NCBI RefSeq assembly: GCF_004114915.1
Contig: NZ_CP022219.1
Coordinates: forward strand, 3,130,501-3,194,500
Direction: 5' to 3'
Length of the DNA stretch: 64,000 bases
From: Bradyrhizobium guangxiense
GTDB lineage: Bacteria; Pseudomonadota; Alphaproteobacteria; Rhizobiales; Xanthobacteraceae
Shown here: positions 30,672 through 39,254 of the stretch, piece after piece
Numbering within the stretch: position 1 is the first letter of the stretch
Layout: every line of letters begins with the position of its first letter
Program-made: the position numbers and the translations under genes
Notes under the pieces: model-generated
What the model was told of the DNA's origin: nothing
The model's database searches: none
What the model saw: the letters and a program-made list of their open reading frames with translations, nothing else

Positions 30672-30720
30672 ACGCGTGCGGCTTGCCACACGAGTTGCAC
30701 GACGGCTTCCCCAACAACAC

Positions 30721-30877
30721 TGTCGTCCCGGACGAGCGTAAGCGTAGATCCGAGATCCATAGCCACGGGATATAGTTAGACGAAGCCTCGTGGTTGTCAG
30801 CTCGCCGATACAACTGCTCCCTGGGATTATGGGTCCTGGATCTGCGCGCGCTTGGGGCGCGCTTGTCCGGGACGACA
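30721..30877. repeat. 157-bp composite palindromic repeat
   Basis: Outer ends TGTCGTCCCGGAC and GTCCGGGACGACA are inverted copies. Inner blocks (AGATCC...ATCC and 'gggattatgggtcctggatctgcgc') form additional imperfect arms. It fills nearly all the gap between convergent hflX and mazG and could act as a bidirectional terminator. The unit resembles long intergenic repeats I know from Bradyrhizobium. Confidence 0.75.
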
Positions 30878-30884
30878 GGGGAAG

Positions 30885-31736
30885 CTAGCGGCGGACTAGA
30901 TTGCCTCCTGACGATGATTTGTCGTCACCCTTCGCCGCATTCCACAGCGCGTCCATCTCCGCCAGCGACGCCTGCGCCAGAGTCCGCCCCTGCGCCTCCA
31001 GCGCGCGCTCGATATAGGCAAAGCGCCGCTCGAATTTCGCATTGGTTACGCGCAGCGCGGTTTCCGGATCGGCGTCGACATGACGGGCGAGGTTGACCAA
31101 AGCGAACATCAGATCGCCGGTCTCTTCGGCGATCTCCTGCTTGTCATTGCGATTCAGCGCCGCCTCGATCTCGTCGGCTTCCTCGCGGATCTTTTGCAGG
31201 ACCGCGCGCGGGTCGTTCCAGTCGAAGCCGACGGTGGAGGCCTTGCGCTGCAGCTCCATGGCGCGGGTCAGTGCGGGCTGGCCAGCCTTCACGCCTGATA
31301 ACAGTGACTTGTGGGTCGGGGTCTCTTCCGGCGGACGGCGTGCGGCGCGCTCGGCCTTCTCCTCGGCCTTGATGCGGTCCCAGACCTCCTTGACGTGGGA
31401 GGAGGCGAGATTGCCGTCCTTGTCAGCGAACACATGGGGATGGCGCCGGATCATCTTGCGGGTGATGGCCTCGACGACGTCGCCGAAAGCAAAGGCGTTC
31501 TGCTCGGAAGCCATCTGGGCGTGGAACACCACCTGGAGCAGGAGGTCGCCGAGCTCCTCGCGGAGATCATCGAGATCGCCGCGGGTGATGGCATCGACCA
31601 CCTCATAGGCCTCCTCGATCGTATAGGGCGCGATCGTCGCAAAGTTCTGCTCGAGGTCCCAGGGGCAGCCGGTCACCGGCGTGCGCAGCGCCGCCATGAT
31701 CTCGATCAGGCGGGAAATGTCGCGGGAAGGGGTCAT
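30885..31736 (-). CDS. mazG: MazG nucleoside triphosphate pyrophosphohydrolase
   Basis: A 283-aa all-alpha NTP pyrophosphohydrolase with two MazG-type domains. Domain one begins [28 protein letters not shown], followed by the metal-binding [13 protein letters not shown]. Domain two has [10 protein letters not shown] and the second [16 protein letters not shown] motif. The length and motif order match E. coli-type MazG. Possible roles are cleansing of non-canonical NTPs or modulation of (p)ppGpp. Confidence 0.95.
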   Translation of the reverse strand: MTPSRDISRLIEIMAALRTPVTGCPWDLEQNFATIAPYTIEEAYEVVDAITRGDLDDLREELGDLLLQVVFHAQMASEQNAFAFGDVVEAITRKMIRRHPHVFADKDGNLASSHVKEVWDRIKAEEKAERAARRPPEETPTHKSLLSGVKAGQPALTRAMELQRKASTVGFDWNDPRAVLQKIREEADEIEAALNRNDKQEIAEETGDLMFALVNLARHVDADPETALRVTNAKFERRFAYIERALEAQGRTLAQASLAEMDALWNAAKGDDKSSSGGNLVRR

Positions 31737-31862
31737 TGCGGGGCCATTCTCCTAGCTCCCAGCGTTATGCCAAAACCGGGCCGCCGTTCCCAGCGCAGGC
31801 GTGCGGAACGGGCCGATTTCCACCGATTGGCTGAGACGTGCCACAATGCTAAAGCGCGAGCC

Positions 31863-32576
31863 ATGAGCGACACATTTTCATCAGAAACCGCGCTGGTGCT
31901 GTTTTCCGGCGGCCAGGACTCCACCACCTGCCTTGCCTGGGCGCTCAGCCGTTTTGCCCGCGTCGAAACGCTGGGATTCGAGTACGGCCAGCGCCATGCC
32001 ATTGAGCTCGCCTGCCGCGAGCGGCTGTTTGACGGCGTGAAGGCGCTGCGCGCGGATTGGGCCGCCAAGCTCGGTGAGAGCCACACGCTATCCATTCCGA
32101 CGCTGGCCGCAGTGTCCGAGACTGCGCTGACGCGGGACGTCGCGATCGCGATGGGGGCCGACGGACTGCCGAATACGTTCGTGCCGGGCCGCAATCTGGT
32201 ATTCCTGACCTTCGCCGCGGCGCTGGCCTACCGGCGCGGCATCAGCCACATTGTCGGCGGCATGTGCGAGACCGACTATTCCGGCTATCCCGATTGCCGC
32301 GACGAGACCATCCGCGCCATGCAGACGGCGCTCTCGCTCGGCATGGCGAGGCCCTTCGAGCTGCATACGCCCTTGATGTGGATCGACAAGGCTGCGACGT
32401 GGAAGCTCGCTCAGGATCTCGGCGGCGAGGGGCTGGTCGATCTCATCCGCGAGCACTCCCACACCTGCTATCTCGGCGAACGCGGCGCGCAGCACGATTG
32501 GGGCTACGGCTGCGGCGAGTGCCCGGCATGCAGCCTGCGGGCGAAGGGGTGGCGGGAGTATGTGGCGGGAAGGTAG
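31863..32576 (+). CDS. queC: 7-cyano-7-deazaguanine synthase
   Basis: A 237-aa ATP-dependent enzyme of queuosine biosynthesis that converts CDG to preQ0. The PP-loop is [18 protein letters not shown]. Zinc ligands are C-terminal: [29 protein letters not shown]. The start [17 protein letters not shown] fits; the longer in-frame ORF from 31311 overlaps mazG and is a shadow. Other queuosine genes are not adjacent. Confidence 0.95.
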   Translation: MSDTFSSETALVLFSGGQDSTTCLAWALSRFARVETLGFEYGQRHAIELACRERLFDGVKALRADWAAKLGESHTLSIPTLAAVSETALTRDVAIAMGADGLPNTFVPGRNLVFLTFAAALAYRRGISHIVGGMCETDYSGYPDCRDETIRAMQTALSLGMARPFELHTPLMWIDKAATWKLAQDLGGEGLVDLIREHSHTCYLGERGAQHDWGYGCGECPACSLRAKGWREYVAGR

Positions 32577-32602
32577 TGCCTCCAGCCGCCATCACCACAA
32601 CT

Positions 32603-32700
32603 GTCATCACCCGCGAAAGCGGGTGATCCAGTATTCCAGAGACCGTGCGTGAGCCGAGAAGCCGCGGCGTATTGGATTCCCCACTTTCGCGGGGAATGAC
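32603..32700. repeat. 98-bp palindromic repeat, terminator candidate
   Basis: Ends GTCATCACCCGCGAAAGCGG and CCGC..AATGAC form inverted copies (left arm CCCGCGAAAGCGGGTGATCCA, right arm TGGATTCCCCACTTTCGCGG). It lies between convergent queC and the nitrile hydratase operon, consistent with a shared transcript end. Confidence 0.75.
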
Positions 32701-32741
32701 AGCGGAGAACTTGGCTCGCCTGTGCCTCTTGCCGAACTAGT

Positions 32742-33122
32742 CTAGCCAAAATCCTCCGGCCGCAGCTCGATCGGCTTGCCATGCGGCGTGCGATCGGCGG
32801 CGTGGTCCCAGGCGTCGCGATAGCGGTGCAGCGTCTCCAGCGACGCGACGCCCTTGCGTGCGACGAGGCCTTCCAGCGTGGCCAGCCAGTGCAGATAGTA
32901 GGTTTCGCCGGTGTCGGGATCGCCGGCGGCCTGCGCGCGCTTGATCTCGGAGGCCAGCGCCGCGGCCCATTCCGGCCATGTGAACACGCCGCGCTCGTGC
33001 AGCGTCAACGCCATCGCGAAGGCATGCGCCTCCCACGGCGCACGGAACACCGGGCCGTCGTCGTCGCGCGGGATGCTTGGAATGGCCGCCGTCGCCGCGG
33101 CAGCAGCGCTGACGGTCATCAT
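32742..33122 (-). CDS. nitrile hydratase accessory protein (activator/chaperone)
   Basis: A 126-aa protein similar in sequence to the beta-subunit N-terminal half. This is the class of small activators (P14K/e-type) that load cobalt into nitrile hydratase. Recognisable parts are PVFRAPWEAHAFAMALTLHERGVFTWPEWA and SLETLHRYRDAW. It overlaps the beta gene by an ATGA. It is third in the operon alpha-beta-accessory. Confidence 0.9.
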   Translation of the reverse strand: MMTVSAAAAATAAIPSIPRDDDGPVFRAPWEAHAFAMALTLHERGVFTWPEWAAALASEIKRAQAAGDPDTGETYYLHWLATLEGLVARKGVASLETLHRYRDAWDHAADRTPHGKPIELRPEDFG

Positions 33123-33778
33123 GCCGGATCCAGATAAGGCTCGAACGCGTCGATCGAAACTTTCAGCGTGGGATCGCCATCCTCGCCCCAGAGATCACGC
33201 CCCTCGAACACGACGGTGTAGAGCCATTGCGGGTTTTCGCCGAGCTCCATCGCGGCCGAATCCGGAAACACGTGGCAGCCATGGTTCAGCTCGACCACGC
33301 CGACATGGCCGCGCACGTAGCGTGGCAGCCTTGTGTGCGTTGCCGGATGCATGTTCTTTGCGCGCACGCGATCGCCGATGTTGAATTTGGCCGGGGCCGG
33401 GGCGGGGCGACCGAACTTGCCGCGGACCATGATGCGCTCGACCTGGGTGAGATCAAACTTGCCGTGCTTGAGCGCCTTTCCGGGCTGCATCGCGTGACCG
33501 GCGGCGACCTCCTCGCGGGTGAGGTAGCCTTTGTCGATCAGCATCTCCTCGAGCCCGAGAAACCATTTCTTGTAGTAGGAGCTCGACAGGTACACGTGCG
33601 GCGGCAGCGTCTCGCGAAAATAGCGCGAGGTGTCGATGTTGAAGGCGCCGGCCGCGCCCATCGCGCGCACCATCGCCAACACGCGGGACTCCCACTCCTC
33701 GTGAAACACCGGCTCGTTGGCCTCCGGCTCGACCTTGCCGAACCCGTCCATGCCGCCCATGTCGTGCACGCCGTTCAT
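33119..33778 (-). CDS. nitrile hydratase beta subunit
   Basis: A 219-aa subunit that with the alpha chain hydrates nitriles to amides. N-terminal [16 protein letters not shown] is the family signature. The helical middle ([22 protein letters not shown]) and C-terminal SH3-like barrel ([26 protein letters not shown]) are present. ATGA overlaps join it to alpha upstream and the accessory gene downstream. A longer frame extending into the alpha gene is a shadow. Confidence 0.95.
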   Translation of the reverse strand: MNGVHDMGGMDGFGKVEPEANEPVFHEEWESRVLAMVRAMGAAGAFNIDTSRYFRETLPPHVYLSSSYYKKWFLGLEEMLIDKGYLTREEVAAGHAMQPGKALKHGKFDLTQVERIMVRGKFGRPAPAPAKFNIGDRVRAKNMHPATHTRLPRYVRGHVGVVELNHGCHVFPDSAAMELGENPQWLYTVVFEGRDLWGEDGDPTLKVSIDAFEPYLDPA

Positions 33779-34404
33779 GAGGGCGCTCCGGGCTTGCTCG
33801 GGAAGCCGGTGCCGATCATGGAGTCGCGTGTGACGAGCTCGGCGAGCTGCGCCTCGCTCCACCCCTCGGTGCCGGCGGGGCGCATCGGCAGAACCAGGAA
33901 ACGCGTCTCGGCGGTGGAGTCCCACACCCGGATCTCGATGTCCTTCGGCACGCTGACGCCGAAATCGGCGAGCACGCCGCGGGGATCCTTCACGGCGCGG
34001 GAGCGGTAGGGCGCGGCCTTGTACCAGACCGGTGGCAGTCCCAGCATTTCCCAGGGGTAGCAGGAGCACAGCGTGCACACGACCATGTTGTGGCGCTCGG
34101 GCGTGTTCTCGACCACGACGAGATGGTCGCCGACGCGGCTGACGTGGCCGAGCGTGCCGATAGCCTTGCTGCCGTCCTCCAGCAGCGCCTTCTTGAAGGC
34201 CGGATCGGTCCAGGCCTTGGCGACGACGCGCGCGCCGTTGTGCGGGCCGATCTTGGTCTCATAGGCCTGGATGATGGCATCGAGCGCGGCTGGCTCGACA
34301 TAGCCTTTTTCCGTCAGGATCGTCTCGAGCGCGCGCACGCGCAGCTCGGTTTCCGACAGCTCGGAATGGTCGTGATCGTGGTGATGTTCGTGATCGTGGC
34401 TCAT
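33775..34404 (-). CDS. nitrile hydratase alpha subunit, cobalt type
   Basis: A 209-aa catalytic subunit. The metal-binding motif is [10 protein letters not shown]; Thr at the third position marks the cobalt class (iron enzymes have Ser). Both claw cysteines that are oxidised to sulfinic and sulfenic acid are present. The N-terminus is striking: [15 protein letters not shown] has eight His in fifteen residues, a likely metal-storage tail. There is no amidase gene beside the operon to use the amide product. The gene is divergent from an enoyl-CoA hydratase across about 120 bp. Confidence 0.95.
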   Translation of the reverse strand: MSHDHEHHHDHDHSELSETELRVRALETILTEKGYVEPAALDAIIQAYETKIGPHNGARVVAKAWTDPAFKKALLEDGSKAIGTLGHVSRVGDHLVVVENTPERHNMVVCTLCSCYPWEMLGLPPVWYKAAPYRSRAVKDPRGVLADFGVSVPKDIEIRVWDSTAETRFLVLPMRPAGTEGWSEAQLAELVTRDSMIGTGFPSKPGAPS

Positions 34405-34522
34405 GGCGGCGAAGATAGGCGCAATGGCCCGGGCCTGTCGAGTATGCGTTGCGGCGCGACCGGGTCCCATATTCGTGAGATCGGATGTAGGCTAGGATCG
34501 CCGCAAAGCAGATCGGGAGACG

Positions 34523-35332
34523 TTGGTGGCGGACTATGTGAAGATCGAAAAGGGCCTCGGGCCCGAGGGGCGGGTTGCGGTGGTGCGTTTCGATCGCGGC
34601 GACGGCATCAATGCCTTGTCACCCGAGGCGTTGCGGCAGCTGACCGCAGCGGCACGCAGCTTCGAGGACGACGCCGCAACTTCCGTCGTGGTGTTGGCAG
34701 GCAGCACCAGCGCGTTCAGTGCCGGCTTCGACCTCAAGGATGCCGAAGGACGTTCGCGCAAGGAGATGGATCTCGGCACGCTGCGGCGGCATCTCAAGCT
34801 CGGTCCGCGTCTGACACAGGCCTGGCAGGAGATGGAGCAGATCACCATCGCGGCGATCGAGGGCTTCTGCGTCGGCGGCGGCGTGGCTCTCGCCGTCGCG
34901 CTCGATTTCCGCATCATGGGGCGGGATGCGCATTTGCGCGTGCCCGAGATCGGGCTCGGCATGAACATGAGCTGGCAGAGCATCCCGCGCATGCTGCATC
35001 TGATGGGGCCCGCCCGCACCAAGCAGGCGGTGATCCTGGCCGATCAGCGCATCTCGGCGGATGAGGCCCATGAATGGCATCTGGTCGAGCAGGTCGTCGA
35101 TCCCGGCCATGCCTTCGATGCCGCCATGGATCTCGCCCGCAAGGTCGCCGCGCAGCCGCCACTCTCGGTTGCGATGACGAAGCTGACGGTCAACCGGCTC
35201 GCGCATGCGCTGGACGATCTCGCCAGCCACATGGACGTCGATCAGTTCGCGCTCGCCAGCCTCAGCGAGGATCACAAGGAAGGCGTCGAGGCGTTCTTCG
35301 CCCGCCGCAAGCCGCGCTTCAAGGGACGATAG
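34523..35332 (+). CDS. enoyl-CoA hydratase/isomerase family protein
   Basis: A 269-aa crotonase-fold protein. The oxyanion-hole segments are GSTSAFSAGFDLKDA and IEGFCVGGGVALAVALDFRIMG. The C-terminal trimerisation helices follow. The usual catalytic Glu pair cannot be placed with confidence, so the reaction (hydratase, isomerase or other) is open. The TTG at 34523 or GTG at 34526 are alternative starts; a GATCGGGAG lies upstream. Confidence 0.9.
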   Translation: MVADYVKIEKGLGPEGRVAVVRFDRGDGINALSPEALRQLTAAARSFEDDAATSVVVLAGSTSAFSAGFDLKDAEGRSRKEMDLGTLRRHLKLGPRLTQAWQEMEQITIAAIEGFCVGGGVALAVALDFRIMGRDAHLRVPEIGLGMNMSWQSIPRMLHLMGPARTKQAVILADQRISADEAHEWHLVEQVVDPGHAFDAAMDLARKVAAQPPLSVAMTKLTVNRLAHALDDLASHMDVDQFALASLSEDHKEGVEAFFARRKPRFKGR

Positions 35333-35443
35333 ATCCATGCCAGGCCATTGATCGCATCATCGACAGTCCGTATACGCCCGCGCCGGGACAAGAGCAGCCC
35401 GGCCAACGGGTGCACGATGTGACGGCAATCGAGGGGAGGACTC

Positions 35444-36916
35444 ATGGCCGCTGGTTCGCAGGCGCCTGAAGCAAAAGGGTTTCGCTGGAAACTTGTCGCA
35501 CCGCTCGTGGTGTGGCTGGCAATCTATCTGTGGCCGGTACCGACTGGCCTCAACGTCAATCAGTGGCACTATTTCGCCGTATTCGCGGCCGTCATAACCG
35601 GGCTCATCCTGGAATCGATGCCGGTCGGCGCGGTCGGGCTGATCGGCCTCACCGTTGCCGGCATCAGCGGCTATATCGACCCCGATCCAACCAAATCGTT
35701 GCGGTGGATGCTGGCGGGCTTCGCCGAGAGCACGGTGTGGCTGATTGTCGGCGCCTTCGTGTTCTCGATCGGCTATCGCAAGAGCCAGCTCGGCAGGCGC
35801 ATTGCATTGGTGTTGGTGCAGCGGCTCGGCCGCAACACGCTCGGCCTTGGCTATGCGGTGGCCATGTCGGACTTCCTGCTCGCGCCGGCGACGCCATCGA
35901 ACACTGCGCGCAGCGGCGGCATTGTCTATCCCATCATCAGCAACATCCCGCGCATCTATGGCTCCGAGCCGGGGCCGACCGCCGGCAGGATCGGCACCTA
36001 TGTGATGTGGACGGCCTTTGCCGCGACCGCCGTCACAAGCTCGCTGTTCTTCACGGCGCTGGCGCCCAATGCGGCGGCGCTGGCGATCGCCAAGAAGACC
36101 GCAGGCGTCGAGGTGAGCTGGGGCCAGTGGTTTCTCGGCTTCGCGCCGCTCGGCATCCTGCTGATGGTTCTCGTGCCGCTGCTCAGCTACGTAGTCTGTC
36201 GCCCCGAGGTGAAGCGCAGCCCGGAGATCTCCGCATGGGCGGCCAGGGAGATCCAGGCGATGGGCCCGATGTCGCGCAACGAGTGGATCATGCTCGGCCT
36301 GATCGTGCTCGCGATGTTCCTGTGGATCGCGGGCTCGAGCCCCGACATCCACGTGCCCGTGCTCGGCTCGAACTTCGTCAATGCCACCACCGTCGTGTTC
36401 ATCGTGATCTCCTTGATGCTGGTGACCGGGGTCATCGCGTTCGCCGACATCGTCAGCGAGAAGAGCGCCTGGGAGGTGTTCTTCTACTTCACCTCGCTGC
36501 TGACGCTGGCCTCGGGCCTCAACGAGATCGGCTTCATCAAATGGTTCGCGACCGAATACGCAAAACCGCTCGCCGGGCTGTCGCCGTCGACGGCGATGCT
36601 GCTGCTGGTCGGGCTGTTCTTCTGGATCCACTATTTCTTCTCGAGCATTACCTCGCATGCCGCCGCCGTGCTGCCGGTCGTGCTCGCGGTCGGATCTGGC
36701 ATCCCCGGCCTGCCGGTCACGACGCTCGCCATGCTCTGCATGTATTCGCTCGGCCTGATGGGCGTGATCTCGCCCTATGCGACGGGGCCGGCGCCGATGT
36801 ATTTCGGCAGCGGCTATATCGGGAAGGGGCAGTTTTGGGGATTCGGGCTGATCTTCGGACTGCTCTATTTCGCCGGGCTCCTGCTGATCGTGCTGCCCTG
36901 GCTGCAGATGCAGTGA
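35444..36916 (+). CDS. SLC13/DASS-type anion or dicarboxylate transporter
   Basis: A 490-aa inner-membrane symporter with about 11-12 hydrophobic segments. The SNT-type loops characteristic of the DASS family appear as SDFLLAPATPSNTARSGGI (first half) and FFSSITSHAAAVLPVVLA (second half). Family members import di- or tricarboxylates or sulfate with sodium. Good Shine-Dalgarno GGGGAGG precedes the ATG. It is a single gene, 110 bp after the crotonase. Confidence 0.9.
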   Translation: MAAGSQAPEAKGFRWKLVAPLVVWLAIYLWPVPTGLNVNQWHYFAVFAAVITGLILESMPVGAVGLIGLTVAGISGYIDPDPTKSLRWMLAGFAESTVWLIVGAFVFSIGYRKSQLGRRIALVLVQRLGRNTLGLGYAVAMSDFLLAPATPSNTARSGGIVYPIISNIPRIYGSEPGPTAGRIGTYVMWTAFAATAVTSSLFFTALAPNAAALAIAKKTAGVEVSWGQWFLGFAPLGILLMVLVPLLSYVVCRPEVKRSPEISAWAAREIQAMGPMSRNEWIMLGLIVLAMFLWIAGSSPDIHVPVLGSNFVNATTVVFIVISLMLVTGVIAFADIVSEKSAWEVFFYFTSLLTLASGLNEIGFIKWFATEYAKPLAGLSPSTAMLLLVGLFFWIHYFFSSITSHAAAVLPVVLAVGSGIPGLPVTTLAMLCMYSLGLMGVISPYATGPAPMYFGSGYIGKGQFWGFGLIFGLLYFAGLLLIVLPWLQMQ

Positions 36917-37030
36917 TCCCCGCCGGAGGCTGATATCCCTGGAGGAATATTCTTCTCCTGGGCGCGATTAGAGAATCTTCATCCATCTCCTAGCAAATAT
37001 CTGAAATTGCAAGAAAGACCGGAAAAGACA

Positions 37031-37163
37031 ATGGTGCGTGCTGCGGTGCAGCGCGCTGCCCTCTGAGGCGTTTGTTGCTGTTCCACCCCAGTCGCTGAAG
37101 CGACCCGCTCTCGTTTGCCTTTTCGGGCAGGCAAGAGAACGATTATGCATGAAGGCCGCCTCC
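37031..37163 (+). promoter_or_regulatory. metN leader with hairpins and a possible 11-codon uORF
   Basis: An ATG at 37031 opens a short peptide MVRAAVQRAAL stopped at 37066. Two hairpins follow: GTCGC-TGAA-GCGAC (37091-37104), and a TCTC(GT)TTGCC / GGCAAGAGA helix ending just before the metN start. I do not recognise a SAM-II or other riboswitch consensus. A translational or attenuation leader for methionine transport is only a suggestion. Confidence 0.3.
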
Positions 37164-38300
37164 ATGAACGCTCACCAATCGCTCGCCGTCGGACAGCCGA
37201 TTGCGCCGCCTGAAGCGATTTCACCTGACGCTTCCGAACCCGACGCGATGGTCCGCTTCGCCGGGATCTCCAAGACCTATCCGGCCTATCGCGGCAAGCC
37301 CGGGGTCAACGCGCTGCAAGATATCGACTTCGCGATACCGCGCGGTTCCATCACCGGCGTAATCGGTCGCTCCGGCGCCGGCAAGTCGAGCCTGGTCCGC
37401 CTCATCAACGGCCTGGAGAAGCCGACCACAGGCCATGTGATCGTGGACAACAGGGATATCTCTGCGCTCGCGGGCCGGGAGCTGCGGCTGGCGCAGCGCT
37501 CGATCGGCATGATCTTCCAGCATTTCAACCTGCTGTCGTCGCGTACCGCGGCCGACAATATCGCGCTGCCGCTGGAGATCGCCGGCTGGTCGAAAGCCGA
37601 CATCAAGGCCCGCGTCACTGAGCTGCTTGCGCTCGTCGGCATCGCCGACAAGCACGACCGCTACCCTTCAGAGCTTTCCGGCGGGCAGAAGCAGCGCGTC
37701 GGCATTGCCCGCGCGCTGGCGACGCGGCCGAGCGTGCTCTTGTCGGACGAGGCGACCTCCGCGCTCGATCCGCAGACCACGCGCGCGATCCTCGATCTGC
37801 TCGCCAACATCAACCGCGAGCTGGGCGTGACCATCGTGCTGATCACCCACGAAATGTCCGTGGTGCGCCAGCTTGCTAGGGACGTCGTCGTGCTCGATGC
37901 CGGCCGCGTGGTCGAGAGCGGCCATGTCGCCGATATCTTCACCCATCCCAAGCATCCGATCACGCAGTCCTTTCTCGCCGAAGTGGTCGGCGACAGCCTG
38001 CCGGTCTCGCTGGCGAGCCGGATCGTTTCGGAGCGGCCAGTCGGCGGGCAGGCCGTGATCCGCATTCAGGTGCGCGGGGCGGGGGCCGGCGACACCGTGG
38101 TGGCGCGGCTCGCCCGCGAGCTCGGTCTCGACGTGTCGCTGCTGTCGGCCCGCATCGACGAGATCGGCGGACAGCACGTGGGCTCGCTGACCTTGGGCAT
38201 TCCTCTCAGTATTTCTGGCGGCGAGGGCGCAGTGACGCGCACGCTCGCCTGGCTCTCTCAATATCAATTCTCGGCGGAGCATCTCGGCTATGTCGCCTGA
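37164..38300 (+). CDS. metN: methionine ABC transporter ATP-binding protein
   Basis: A 378-aa ATPase of the D-methionine importer MetNI. Walker A GRSGAGKSSLV, signature LSGGQKQRVGIARAL, Walker B VLLSDEATSALD. The C-terminal NIL domain (about 300-378), which in E. coli MetN binds methionine and closes the transporter, is present (GQAVIRIQVRGAGAGDTV...). Start at 37164 has AAGG nine bases before it; ATG at 37149 is the alternative. It overlaps metI by 11 bases. Confidence 0.93.
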   Translation: MNAHQSLAVGQPIAPPEAISPDASEPDAMVRFAGISKTYPAYRGKPGVNALQDIDFAIPRGSITGVIGRSGAGKSSLVRLINGLEKPTTGHVIVDNRDISALAGRELRLAQRSIGMIFQHFNLLSSRTAADNIALPLEIAGWSKADIKARVTELLALVGIADKHDRYPSELSGGQKQRVGIARALATRPSVLLSDEATSALDPQTTRAILDLLANINRELGVTIVLITHEMSVVRQLARDVVVLDAGRVVESGHVADIFTHPKHPITQSFLAEVVGDSLPVSLASRIVSERPVGGQAVIRIQVRGAGAGDTVVARLARELGLDVSLLSARIDEIGGQHVGSLTLGIPLSISGGEGAVTRTLAWLSQYQFSAEHLGYVA

Positions 38301-38955
38301 ACTCATCAACCTGATCATCCAGGCCACGGGCGAGAGCCTGTACATGGTCGGCATCGCGGCGCTGCTCGGCACCGCGTTCGGCCTGCCGCTCGGCATCTTC
38401 CTCGCCACCAGCCGGAAGGGCGAGCTGTTCGCGGCTCCCGTCGCCAACCGCGTGCTCGGCATCGTCGTCAATGCGACGCGGTCGACGCCCTTCATCATCC
38501 TGGTCGTCGCCATCATCCCGTTCACGCGGCTCGTCGCCGGCACCTCGATCGGCTCCACCGCGGCGATCGTGCCGCTGACCATCGCGTCGGCGCCGTTCAT
38601 CGCCCGTCTGGTCGAAGCTGCGATCCGCGAGGTCGACGGCGGCCTGATCGAGACCGCATCCTCGTTCGGCGCCTCGCCGCTTCAGATCGTGTTCAAGGTG
38701 CTGATCCCGGAGGCGCTGCCGGGACTCCTCCTGGCGCTGACGCTCGCCGTGGTCAGCCTGCTCGGCTACTCCGCCATGGTGGGCGCGGTCGGCGGCGGGG
38801 GCCTCGGCGATCTCGGTATCCGCTACGGCTATCAGCGCTTCATGCCGGAGATGATGCTGGCCGTCGTCGTCGTGCTGATCGCGCTGGTCCAGCTCGTGCA
38901 GAGCGCCGGCGACTATCTGGCGCGCCGGGTCAATCGCCGGCTGCGGCATCGCTGA
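38290..38955 (+). CDS. metI: methionine ABC transporter permease
   Basis: A 221-aa membrane permease with five hydrophobic segments and the EAA-type loop (VDGGLIETASSFGASPLQIVFKVLIPEALPG), ending ...VVVVLIALVQLVQSAGD. The match to the MetI family is clear (TRSTPFIILVVAIIPFTRLVAGTSIG). It overlaps the metN end and lies directly before the metQ remnant. Confidence 0.95.
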   Translation: MSPELINLIIQATGESLYMVGIAALLGTAFGLPLGIFLATSRKGELFAAPVANRVLGIVVNATRSTPFIILVVAIIPFTRLVAGTSIGSTAAIVPLTIASAPFIARLVEAAIREVDGGLIETASSFGASPLQIVFKVLIPEALPGLLLALTLAVVSLLGYSAMVGAVGGGGLGDLGIRYGYQRFMPEMMLAVVVVLIALVQLVQSAGDYLARRVNRRLRHR

Positions 38956-38983
38956 TATCACGATCCCCAAACTGGAGACCCCC

Positions 38984-39058
38984 ATGCGTTTTCTCGCAAC
39001 CCTCGCGGTTGCGCGTCCCTTCCGCGCCATCGCGGGAGGGAGCGCTCCGTCGAGTTGA
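38984..39058 (+). pseudogene. metQ remnant (5' end only)
   Basis: Directly after metI, a good Shine-Dalgarno (CTGGAG) and ATG begin a signal-peptide-like start MRFLATLAVA, as expected for a methionine-binding lipoprotein. After codon 10 the sequence switches to unrelated RPFRAIAGGSAPSS and ends at TGA after 24 codons. Nothing further downstream resembles a binding protein. The rest of metQ has been deleted, and the binding protein must come from elsewhere or be lost. Confidence 0.65.
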
Positions 39059-39254
39059 TCGTGCGCCTCTAGAGAGATTCCAAATTCGAAGTTGACGCGA
39101 CTTCATTCGCGCCTGAGTACATTCGTCGCACGTCCTGCGCACACGTCTGGAGAAATTCTAACCCTGTTCCTATCGCACTCCGAGACCGCCTGAGTTAGGG
39201 CGGGACACCAAAAATGATACCGGCGAAGCCGGCAGTGCGTGGGGCCTCAAAGAC

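Noticed and set aside
36917..37163. SAM riboswitch upstream of metN
   Set aside because: The conserved SAM-II or SAM-I core could not be found; only generic hairpins exist.
39147..39170. Irr/ICE-like box (GGAGAAATTCTAA) upstream of the TonB receptor
   Set aside because: The two halves are spaced by one base instead of three and the left half mismatches; too weak to claim.
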